Below are positions 54,469 through 64,000 of a stretch of 64,000 nucleotides of DNA, in pieces; position 1 is the first letter of the stretch; every line of letters begins with the position of its first letter. The stretch is from contig CAWFUP010000002.1 of NCBI GenBank assembly GCA_963819075.1, forward strand, positions 1,324,964 through 1,388,963, read 5' to 3'. The notes under the pieces were generated by a model, which was not told where the DNA came from, did not search any database, and saw nothing but the letters and a program-made list of their open reading frames with translations. The position numbers were made by a program, and so were the translations under genes. This stretch comes from CAVQBJ01 sp963819075. GTDB lineage: Bacteria > Actinomycetota > Thermoleophilia > Solirubrobacterales > Solirubrobacteraceae.

Positions 54469-54618
54469 GTCGGGTGGAGCGTACCCGCCCGCCGCGGGGC
54501 GGTGGCGTGCGCGCGACGGCGTGCGGACGTGATACATAGGGGGCCGCGCGCCGCGACCGCGGCGCACCCGAGTGTTCAAACCCGAGGGCCGCTTGCGACG
54601 CCCAGCGAGGAGGGGACG

Positions 54619-55002
54619 GTGGATCCACAGGGCCTGAAGGCGATTCCGTTGTTCTCGTCCCTCAGCGACGAGGACCTCGAGCTCGTGAGCACGTACGTAT
54701 CCGAGGTGTCCGTGTCGCCGGGCAAGCATCTCGTGGACGAGGGCGACTACGCATACGAGTTCTTCATGATCCAGGACGGCACCGCGGAGGTGATCCGGGG
54801 CGGGGAGGTCGTCAATGAGCTAACGAGCGGCGACTTCTTCGGTGAGGTCGGACTGCTCGAGAAGCAGCGGCGAAACGCGTCCGTCGTGGCCAAGACGCCG
54901 ATGCGCCTCGTCACGCTGTCGCACTGGGACCTGACGCGGCTGCGCAAGCGCTTTCCCGAGGCCTTCGCACGCCTGCGCGACGCGATGGAGGCGCGGCGCT
55001 AG
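54619..55002 (+). CDS. Cyclic-nucleotide-binding domain protein
   Basis: 127 residues from GTG 54619 behind a strong AGGAGGGG site. A single CNB (cNMP_binding) domain: LKAIPLFSSLSDEDLELVS, HLVDEGDYAYEFFMIQDGTA and the phosphate-binding cassette TSGDFFGEVGLLEKQRRNAS. There is no DNA-binding or catalytic domain, unlike CRP or kinases, so it may be a stand-alone sensor or partner subunit. The cassette Glu and Arg are present, suggesting it does bind a cyclic nucleotide. Confidence 0.88.
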   Translation: MDPQGLKAIPLFSSLSDEDLELVSTYVSEVSVSPGKHLVDEGDYAYEFFMIQDGTAEVIRGGEVVNELTSGDFFGEVGLLEKQRRNASVVAKTPMRLVTLSHWDLTRLRKRFPEAFARLRDAMEARR

Positions 55003-55133
55003 CGAACGCGCCGCGCGCGCCGCGCCGTTGCCCGCGCGCGGCGGACACGCGCTAGACTGCCACTGACCTCGCGCCTGGGCGGGGTTTTTCTTCGCCCTGC
55101 GCCGTTAACCACCATCACACCACGGGGAGCCAC

Positions 55134-55298
55134 ATGGCCCGCGGAGACGTGCGAATTGCGGTCACCCTCGCCTGCGAGGACTGCAAGCGTCGCAACTACC
55201 AGACGAATAAGAGCAAGCGCAACAACCCGGATCGCATCACGCTGCGCAAATACTGCCGCTGGTGCCGCAAGCACACCAGCCACCGGGAGACGCGCTAG
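55134..55298 (+). CDS. rpmG: 50S ribosomal protein L33
   Basis: 54 residues from ATG 55134 behind GGGGAGC. The sequence MARGDVRIAVTLACEDCKRR with later CRWC gives a complete four-Cys zinc ribbon (the C+ form). It opens the secE-nusG-rpl-rpo cluster. A weak promoter candidate TAGACT with an upstream TTGCCC lies around 55025-55056. Confidence 0.95.
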   Translation: MARGDVRIAVTLACEDCKRRNYQTNKSKRNNPDRITLRKYCRWCRKHTSHRETR

Positions 55299-55312
55299 GC
55301 GCGAGGCGTGTC

Positions 55313-55813
55313 GTGGCCAAGGACCGCAAACGTCCGCGTCCCCGCCCGGAGCCGGCCGACCCGCCGCCGTCCGACGGCGGGCTCCAGCCGGCTGCCTCGA
55401 TCCCCGAGGCGGTCCGGCATGTCGGTGACGTCGACGAGTTCGACCTCGAGCTCGCGCACGGCGCCGAGCTCGCCGGCGAGGTGGCCGACAACGGCGAGCT
55501 CGCCGTCGACGAGGGAGAGCTCACGCGCGAGAGCGAGGAGGCCGCGGCTGCCGCGTTCGGCGAAGAGCCCCGTGAGCGCCGCCCGGCCAAGCGCGAGGCC
55601 GCCGGTGCTCCGGCCGCGCCGCGCCGCTCGCTGTTCAGCCGCGCGATCGCCTTCCTGCAGGCGAGCTGGGCCGAGCTGCAGCGCGTTCAATGGCCCGATC
55701 GCCGCCAGGTTGCGCAGGCCACGGCCGTGGTGCTCGGCTTCGTAGCCGTGGCCGGCATCTATCTCGGTGCGGCCGACTGGGTGGCCCAGAAGGTCGTGAA
55801 CTTCATCCTGTAG
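55313..55813 (+). CDS. secE: Preprotein translocase subunit SecE
   Basis: Start GTG 55313, 166 residues. The C-terminal 55 residues are the SecE core: ASWAELQRVQWPDRRQVAQ followed by one membrane helix (TAVVLGFVAVAGIYLGAADW). The N-terminal 110 residues are an unusually long acidic, Ala/Glu/Pro-rich extension (single-helix SecE proteins are normally 60-130 residues). SecE clamps SecY in the Sec translocon. Confidence 0.92.
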   Translation: MAKDRKRPRPRPEPADPPPSDGGLQPAASIPEAVRHVGDVDEFDLELAHGAELAGEVADNGELAVDEGELTRESEEAAAAAFGEEPRERRPAKREAAGAPAAPRRSLFSRAIAFLQASWAELQRVQWPDRRQVAQATAVVLGFVAVAGIYLGAADWVAQKVVNFIL

Positions 55814-55869
55814 CTCGCGCCCGCGCCCCGCCCTCGCTTTCATCAACTCAAACGCCCGTCAGGAATCGC

Positions 55870-56394
55870 ATGTTTCGTTGGTACGTCGTCAATACTTATT
55901 CCGGTCACGAGAACAAGGTCAAGCAGAACCTCGAGCACCGTGTCGTGTCGCTCGGTCAGCAGCGCGCCGTGCGCACCGTCGTCGTCCCCACCGAGTCGGT
56001 CTCGGAGATGAAGGACAACCAGAAGGTGACGGTCGAGAAGCGCACGATGCCCGGCTACGTGCTCGTCAACATGGAGCTCAACGAGGACTCGTGGGGCCTG
56101 GTGAAGGGCACGCCAGGCGTGACCGGATTCGTCGGGGCCTCCAACGAGCCGGTGCCGCTCACCCAGGGTGAGGTCGATCGCCTGCTGCGCAAGGGCGACG
56201 TCGCCGTCGCCCCGCGGACTCGGGCACAGTTCAGCATCGGCGAGACGGTCAAGGTCGTGTCCGGGCCGCTGTCGGACTTCTCGGGCGAGATCTCCGAGAT
56301 CAACGAGGACGCCTCGCGCCTGAAGGTGCTGGTATCTATCTTCGGTCGAGAGACGCCGGTCGAGGTCGGCTACGACCAGGTCAAGAAGCTCTAG
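55870..56394 (+). CDS. nusG: Transcription termination/antitermination protein NusG
   Basis: 174 residues from ATG 55870 (MFRWYVVNTYSGHENKVKQN). The NGN domain has KRTMPGYVLVNMELNEDSW and TPGVTGFVGASNEPVPL; the KOW domain has IGETVKVVSGPLSDFSGEI. It binds RNA polymerase and couples it to Rho or the ribosome. It follows secE in the conserved order. Confidence 0.97.
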   Translation: MFRWYVVNTYSGHENKVKQNLEHRVVSLGQQRAVRTVVVPTESVSEMKDNQKVTVEKRTMPGYVLVNMELNEDSWGLVKGTPGVTGFVGASNEPVPLTQGEVDRLLRKGDVAVAPRTRAQFSIGETVKVVSGPLSDFSGEISEINEDASRLKVLVSIFGRETPVEVGYDQVKKL

Positions 56395-56410
56395 CGGGGA
56401 AAGAACAGAC

Positions 56411-56836
56411 ATGGCAAAGAAGGTCCTCACCACCATCAAGCTCCAGGCCGTCGGCGGCAGCGCCAGCCCGGCCCCCCCGGTCGGTCCCGCGCTCGGTCAG
56501 CACGGCATCAACATCATGGAGTTCTGTAAGGCGTTCAACGCCCAGACCCAGCAGGACGCGGGCACGATCATCCCCGTCGTCATCACCGTGTACGAGGATC
56601 GGTCGTTCACCTTCGTCACCAAGACGCCGCCCGCCGCCGTGCTCATCCGCCAGGCGCTCGGCATCCCGAAGGGCTCGGGCGAGCCGCACCGCGAGAAGGT
56701 GGGCAAGATCACCGAGGCGCAGCTGAAGGAGATCGCCGCCAAGAAGATGGACGACCTCAACGCGAACGACATCGACGCGGCCAGCAAGATCATCGCGGGC
56801 ACCGCCCGCTCGATGGGCGTGGAGGTGGTGTCGTGA
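56411..56836 (+). CDS. rplK: 50S ribosomal protein L11
   Basis: 141 residues. KKVLTTIKLQAVGGSASPAP and PPVGPALGQHGINIMEFCKA are diagnostic, followed by the C-terminal rRNA-binding domain (DLNANDIDAASKIIAGTARS). It overlaps rplA by GTGA, so the two are translationally coupled. L11 binds the GTPase-associated centre of 23S rRNA. Confidence 0.98.
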   Translation: MAKKVLTTIKLQAVGGSASPAPPVGPALGQHGINIMEFCKAFNAQTQQDAGTIIPVVITVYEDRSFTFVTKTPPAAVLIRQALGIPKGSGEPHREKVGKITEAQLKEIAAKKMDDLNANDIDAASKIIAGTARSMGVEVVS

Positions 56837-57558
56837 GCCGTCACGGACGCAAGCATCTCGAGGCGCGCGCGCGCGTCGATCGAGACCACGAGTACCAGCC
56901 GGCCGAGGCGATCGCGCTCGTGCAGTCGCTCAAGCGCGCGAACTTCGACGAGTCGGTTGAGGTCCACGTGCGCACGGGGCTGAACGTTCGGCACGCCGAC
57001 GAGCAGTTGCGCGGCACGATCGCGCTGCCCAACGGGCTCGGCAAGGACGTGCGCATCGCCGTCTTCGCTCAGGGCGACAAGGCGCGCGAGGCTCAGGAGG
57101 CCGGCGCCGACGTCGTCGGCGCAGACGATCTCGCCAAGCAGATCGAGGAGGGCTTCGACGACTTCGACGTCGCGATCGCCACGCCGGACCTGATGCCCGT
57201 CGTCGGGCGCCTCGGGCGCATCCTCGGTCCGTCGGGCAAGATGCCCAACCCGAAGGTCGGCACCGTCACGATGGACGTCGCCAAGGCCGTCGAGGAGTCC
57301 AAGGCCGGTAAGGTCGAGTACCGGACCGATCGCAACGCGATCGTTCACCTGCTGATCGGCAAGACGAGCTTCGACGAGCGCAAGCTGCTCGAGAACTACG
57401 CCGCCGTGATGGACGAGCTCGTGCGGGCCAAGCCGTCCGCGGCCAAGGGTCGCTACCTGCACTCGATCACGCTCGCCTCGACGATGGGGCCCGGCGTGAA
57501 GGTCGACCCGAGTCGGACCCGCGACATCATCGAGGAGGCCGCGCCGGCCGCCGCCTGA
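56833..57558 (+). CDS. rplA: 50S ribosomal protein L1
   Basis: GTG 56833 overlaps the rplK stop. 241 residues. The L1 signatures are FDESVEVHVRTGLNVRHAD, VGRLGRILGPSGKMPNPKVG and TVTMDVAKAVEESKAGKVEY. L1 forms the mobile stalk at the ribosomal E site and often represses its own operon by binding the rplK leader. Confidence 0.97.
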   Translation: MSRHGRKHLEARARVDRDHEYQPAEAIALVQSLKRANFDESVEVHVRTGLNVRHADEQLRGTIALPNGLGKDVRIAVFAQGDKAREAQEAGADVVGADDLAKQIEEGFDDFDVAIATPDLMPVVGRLGRILGPSGKMPNPKVGTVTMDVAKAVEESKAGKVEYRTDRNAIVHLLIGKTSFDERKLLENYAAVMDELVRAKPSAAKGRYLHSITLASTMGPGVKVDPSRTRDIIEEAAPAAA

Positions 57559-57574
57559 CCGCGGCCGACGACCG

Positions 57575-57713
57575 GCTACACTCCGACACCTGCAGCGCCC
57601 GCCCGAGACCTCCGGCGACCGTAAGTCCGGAGTAGGTGGAGCGATCTGGAGCGCTCTTCCTCGCTCTCGACGCCCGCCGTGCTCGGTGGGCGCACTAACG
57701 AGCTGAGGACACG
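57575..57713 (+). ncRNA. L10-type leader RNA of the rplJL operon
   Basis: The 155-base gap before rplJ holds the paired segments expected of an L10 leader: GACCTCCGGCGACC with GTCCGGAGTAGGTG, then GGAGCGATCTGGAGCGCTC, and a hairpin CGCCCGCC/GGTGGGCG near 57665-57692. A TACACT -10 box at 57577 with CTGACC about 16 bases upstream may be its promoter. In other bacteria the L10-L12 complex binds such a leader to repress translation. Confidence 0.7.
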
Positions 57714-58559
57714 ATGAACCGAGAGCAGAAGGCAGCGACCATCGAACTGCTGGTCGCCGATATCGAGGGGTCTGACGCGATCTTCGCCGTCGACTACCGC
57801 GGCATCTCGGTGCCGCAGGCCGCCGAGCTGCGCACCAAGCTGCGTGACGCGGACGCGACGTTCAAGGTGGTGAAGAACTCGCTCACCGAGCGCGCCGCCG
57901 ACGAGGCCGGCGCCGTCGCGCTCAAGGAGCTGCTCGCCGGCCCGACGGCGCTGACGTTCGTTCGCGGGGATGCGGCGTTGGCCGCGAAGGCCCTTGCCGA
58001 CTACGCCCGCGTGACGCAGCTGCTGCCGTTCAAGGGTGGCCTCATGAACGGCGAGACGCTCGACGCCGAGCAGATCCGCAGCATCTCGCGGCTGCCGTCC
58101 CGCGACGTCCTCTACGCTCAGCTCGTCGGGGTCGTCGCCTCGCCGCTCAACGGCCTCGTGCGCTCGCTCGGCGGGCTGATCGGCGGCCTCGCCGTGGCGC
58201 TCGGACAGGTCAAGGAGAAGAAGGAGTCCGGCGAGGTCCCGGCCGGCGAGGCGCCGGCGGGCGCCGCGGAGGCAGCGGTGGCCGAGGAGGCTCCGGCGGC
58301 CGAAGAGGCCCCGGCGGCCGAGGCGGCTCCGGCGGCCGAAGAGGCCCCGGCGGCCGAGGCGGCCCCGGCGGCCGAAGAGGCTCCAGCGGCCGAGGCCGAG
58401 GCTGCTGCGGAGTCGCAGGCCGGGGAGGCCCCCGAGGCCGAGGCCGAGGCCGAGGCGGAGGCGCCGGCGGCCGCGGCGTCACCCGAGACCGAGGGCGAGA
58501 CAGCTGAGCCGGAGAGCGCTCCGGCGGAAGACGACAACCAGGCGGACGCTTCGGCGTAG
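57714..58559 (+). CDS. rplJ: 50S ribosomal protein L10 with long acidic tail
   Basis: 281 residues against a usual 165-185. The normal L10 core covers residues 1-170 (NREQKAATIELLVADIEGSD, VDYRGISVPQAAELRTKLRD, LPFKGGLMNGETLDAEQIRS). The last ~105 residues are low-complexity, built from EEAPAAEAAPA repeats and acidic segments, and look disordered. The core binds L12 dimers and 23S rRNA to form the ribosomal stalk. The repeat DNA is GC-rich and could vary in length between strains. Confidence 0.95.
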   Translation: MNREQKAATIELLVADIEGSDAIFAVDYRGISVPQAAELRTKLRDADATFKVVKNSLTERAADEAGAVALKELLAGPTALTFVRGDAALAAKALADYARVTQLLPFKGGLMNGETLDAEQIRSISRLPSRDVLYAQLVGVVASPLNGLVRSLGGLIGGLAVALGQVKEKKESGEVPAGEAPAGAAEAAVAEEAPAAEEAPAAEAAPAAEEAPAAEAAPAAEEAPAAEAEAAAESQAGEAPEAEAEAEAEAPAAAASPETEGETAEPESAPAEDDNQADASA

Positions 58560-58595
58560 CTCCGATCACCGCCGAAGCGACGAAGGAGAAACACC

Positions 58596-58988
58596 ATGGC
58601 TACCAGCACCCAGGAGTGGATTGACGAGCTGAAGGGCATCTCGGTGCTCGAGCTCGCCGAGCGCATCAAGGCGCTCGAGGAGGAGTTCGGCGTGTCCGCG
58701 GCGGCCGTCGCGGCGCCCGTGGCGGTCGCCGCCGGCGGCGGCGGCGGGGCCGACGGCGGCGCCGAGGAGGAGGAGCAGACGGCGTTCGACGTCGTCCTCA
58801 CGGCGTCCGGCGACAAGAAGATCCAGGTCATCAAGGTCGTGCGCGCCGCGACCGGCCTTGGCCTCAAGGAGGCCAAGGCGCTCGTCGACGAGGCCCCCAA
58901 GCCGGTCAAGGAGGGCATCGACAAGGAAGAGGCCGACAAGCTCAAGCAGGAGCTCGAGGAGGCCGGCGGGTCCGTCGAGGTCAAGTAG
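58596..58988 (+). CDS. rplL: 50S ribosomal protein L7/L12
   Basis: 130 residues from ATG 58596 behind AAGGAG. The N-terminal dimerisation domain (WIDELKGISVLELAERIKAL), a Gly/Ala-rich hinge and the C-terminal factor-binding domain (KKIQVIKVVRAATGLGLKEA) are all present. The hinge is longer in Gly than usual. The gene lies 36 bases after rplJ. Confidence 0.97.
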   Translation: MATSTQEWIDELKGISVLELAERIKALEEEFGVSAAAVAAPVAVAAGGGGGADGGAEEEEQTAFDVVLTASGDKKIQVIKVVRAATGLGLKEAKALVDEAPKPVKEGIDKEEADKLKQELEEAGGSVEVK

Positions 58989-59012
58989 CGCGCCGCATCG
59001 CTTCGCAGCGCC

Positions 59013-59040
59013 CGAGGGCCCACCATTCGGTGGGCCCTCG
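59013..59040 (+). terminator. Hairpin after rplL
   Basis: CGAGGGCCCACC pairs perfectly with GGTGGGCCCTCG around an ATTC loop, 24 bases after the rplL stop. No T-run follows, so it is likely a partial terminator or attenuator, as often found between rplL and rpoB to set their ratio. Confidence 0.7.
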
Positions 59041-59581
59041 TCGTGTACGCCGGTCGTGGTGGGGTGCAACGGAAATAAACTGAAATGAGACCTGGACCCA
59101 GCTCCAGCTCTCATTTCCACCCCTTCCGGGCGGCCGCCGGAGGCGGCCATGTACTGGTGTGCTCCCGTATGCCCGCCAGGCGGGCGCAATCGAGCACACC
59201 CCCGCGTGGCGGGTGGGGTTGGCGGTGGGGTGTGCTCCCGTATGCCCGCCAGGCGGGCGCAATCGCGCAGACCTCCCGCGTAGCCGTCCCGCGCGCCAAG
59301 GGTTGCGCCATCCCTGTACAGACGCGCGCGTCTTCATCCGTCCACGCGATCTGCCGATCGGCCGATTTTCCGGTAAAGTCGCCCTCGCCAACGAATAGCC
59401 GTAGCCGCCCAGACGCACGGCACCGCGCCACATACGCGGTTCGCCACGGGCGGGGTCCGTGAGCGTTGGCTGCCCTTCCGGGGGCGCAGCCTTGCTGTGC
59501 TATCTTTGCTGGTCGCGCTCTCGCGAGTGCGCCCCTCGCCGGGACCCGTCGTCACCCCCCGACCCTCTTAGGAGTCGCTCC
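59041..59581 (+). other. rplL-rpoB intergenic region
   Basis: About 540 bases without a supported gene. It contains the 37-bp direct repeats at 59156-59265 and a possible -10 box TAAAGT near 59373. The ribosome site TTAGGAG lies before rpoB. Open frames here on either strand are compositional. Confidence 0.55.
59156..59265 (+). repeat. Two 37-bp direct repeats, 73 bp apart
   Basis: 59156-59192 and 59229-59265 are identical and each contains the inverted sequence TGCCCGCCAGGCGGGC, able to form a small hairpin. The pair lies between rplL and rpoB. Two copies only, with 36 bases between them. Confidence 0.85.
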
Positions 59582-63220
<3,639 letters not shown>

Positions 63221-63233
63221 TCCGCACCGCTCG

Positions 63234-63264
63234 CGTGAGCCGGTCCCCGAGGGGCTGGCTCACG
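63234..63264 (+). terminator. Hairpin between rpoB and rpoC
   Basis: CGTGAGCC pairs with GGCTCACG, with an inner CCCC/GGGG stem, 13 bases after the rpoB stop. Without a following T-run it is likely a processing or pausing site, since rpoC belongs to the same transcript. Confidence 0.45.
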
Positions 63265-63338
63265 CCATCACCCCGGCCTGGCACAGCGCGAGGCCACCCT
63301 TTTTCCTGATTCACCTGCGAGCGAAAGCGCCCTCTCTC

Positions 63339-64000
63339 ATGATCGACATCAATAACTTCGACGCCATCGAGATCTCCCTCGCGTCCTCCAAGCAGATCCG
63401 CAGCTGGAGCTCCGGGGAGGTCACCAAGCCCGAGACGATCAACTACCGCACCCTGAAGCCCGAGAAGGACGGCCTCTTCTGCGAGCGCATCTTCGGTCCG
63501 ACCAAGGACTGGGAGTGCTACTGCGGCAAGTACAAGCGCGTCCGTTACAAGGGCATCGTCTGCGAGCGCTGCGGCGTCGAGGTCACGCGGTCCAAGGTGC
63601 GCCGTGAGCGCATGGGTCACGTCGACCTGGCCGCCCCGGTGAGCCACATCTGGTTCTTCAAGGGCGTGCCGAGCCGCATCGGCTACCTGCTCGACATGGC
63701 TCCGAAGGACCTCGAGAAGGTCCTCTACTTCGCCGCCTCGATCATCACGTGGGTTGACGACGAGGCCCGTGAGAAGGACGTCGAGAAGCTCGAGAAGGAA
63801 GTCAACAAGGTCCTGGACTCCTACGCCGCCGAGCGTGAGGAGCGCGTGCTCGAGCTGCGTGAGTCGCTCGCCCGGCGCGAGAAGTACCTGCAGAGCGCCA
63901 AGCAGACCGGCTTCTCCGACGACGACCACCTGTGGGCCGACTCGCTGGACATCAACCTGTCGAAGATCTCCGAGGAGGAGCGCGAGAAGCTGCTCAAGGA
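63339..64000 (+). CDS. rpoC: RNA polymerase beta' subunit, N-terminal part
   Basis: The ATG at 63339 gives MIDINNFDAIEISLASSKQI and the frame is open to the window edge (220 codons). The beta' signatures are SWSSGEVTKPETINYRTLKP, the zinc-finger CYCGKYKRVRYKG with CERCGVEVT, and HIWFFKGVPSRIGYLLDM. A coiled-coil insertion (EKLEKEVNKVLDSYAAEREE) follows. The C-terminal part is outside the window. Confidence 0.98.
   Translation, partial: MIDINNFDAIEISLASSKQIRSWSSGEVTKPETINYRTLKPEKDGLFCERIFGPTKDWECYCGKYKRVRYKGIVCERCGVEVTRSKVRRERMGHVDLAAPVSHIWFFKGVPSRIGYLLDMAPKDLEKVLYFAASIITWVDDEAREKDVEKLEKEVNKVLDSYAAEREERVLELRESLARREKYLQSAKQTGFSDDDHLWADSLDINLSKISEEEREKLLK

Noticed and set aside
53935..54618. 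Upstream part of the cyclic-nucleotide-binding frame
   Set aside because: Overlaps the FAA-hydrolase gene on the other strand; GTG 54619 follows a strong ribosome site and starts the CNB domain.
59156..59265. Possible CRISPR array
   Set aside because: Only two repeats with a single spacer, an internal palindrome and no cas genes; located in the rplL-rpoB spacer.

Overview
This is a high-GC window from an actinobacterium. The uninterrupted rpmG-secE-nusG-rplK-rplA-rplJ-rplL-rpoB-rpoC block, the long Ala/Glu-rich extensions on SecE and L10, and the style of the secreted repeat proteins suggest class Thermoleophilia (Solirubrobacterales or a relative). The lineage is inference; the high-GC actinobacterial character is plain from the sequence.

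Layout. (1) 1-19.4 kb: secreted and surface proteins. A giant repeat protein on the minus strand runs off the left edge. On the plus strand a lipoprotein is translationally coupled to a 2,317-residue secreted GH30 glycosidase whose stalk holds three identical 657-bp repeats. A protein with a collagen-like Gly-X-Y stretch follows. The three large proteins share related Ig-like modules.

(2) 19.6-47.4 kb: a decaying integrative conjugative element (ICE) that ends at a tRNA-Thr gene. Transfer functions remain as fragments: a lipoprotein split by an IS1380-type insertion, a 3D/NlpC-type cell-wall hydrolase, a small pilin-like membrane protein, a truncated membrane protein, and a MobF relaxase-helicase broken by repeated frame changes. 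A nest of mobile DNA lies inside this part: an IS3-family element whose orfB is split by a recombinase-in-trio (RIT) element with perfect 87-bp inverted repeats, and whose orfB stop codon is the target of a second IS1380-type element. The cargo (34.5-42.3 kb) reads as a phage-defence island: an ApeA-like HEPN protein, a winged-helix plus PD-(D/E)xK-like protein, and an IetAS pair (subtilase plus AAA+ ATPase). The tRNA-proximal end holds a sigma-like regulator, small membrane and hypothetical proteins, two excisionase-type HTH proteins, a tyrosine integrase, and a chimeric integrase-arm/HNH/AP2 protein.

(3) 47.45-64 kb: core chromosome. It carries tRNA-Thr, a universal-stress protein, an acetyltransferase, tRNA-Tyr, the primary-type sigma factor, FolE2, PgsA, ClpP, a GST/FAA-hydrolase pair, a cyclic-nucleotide-binding protein, and the ribosomal protein/RNA polymerase operon, which continues past the right edge.

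Two real genes that run off the window edges (the giant surface protein and rpoC) were called by direct translation.
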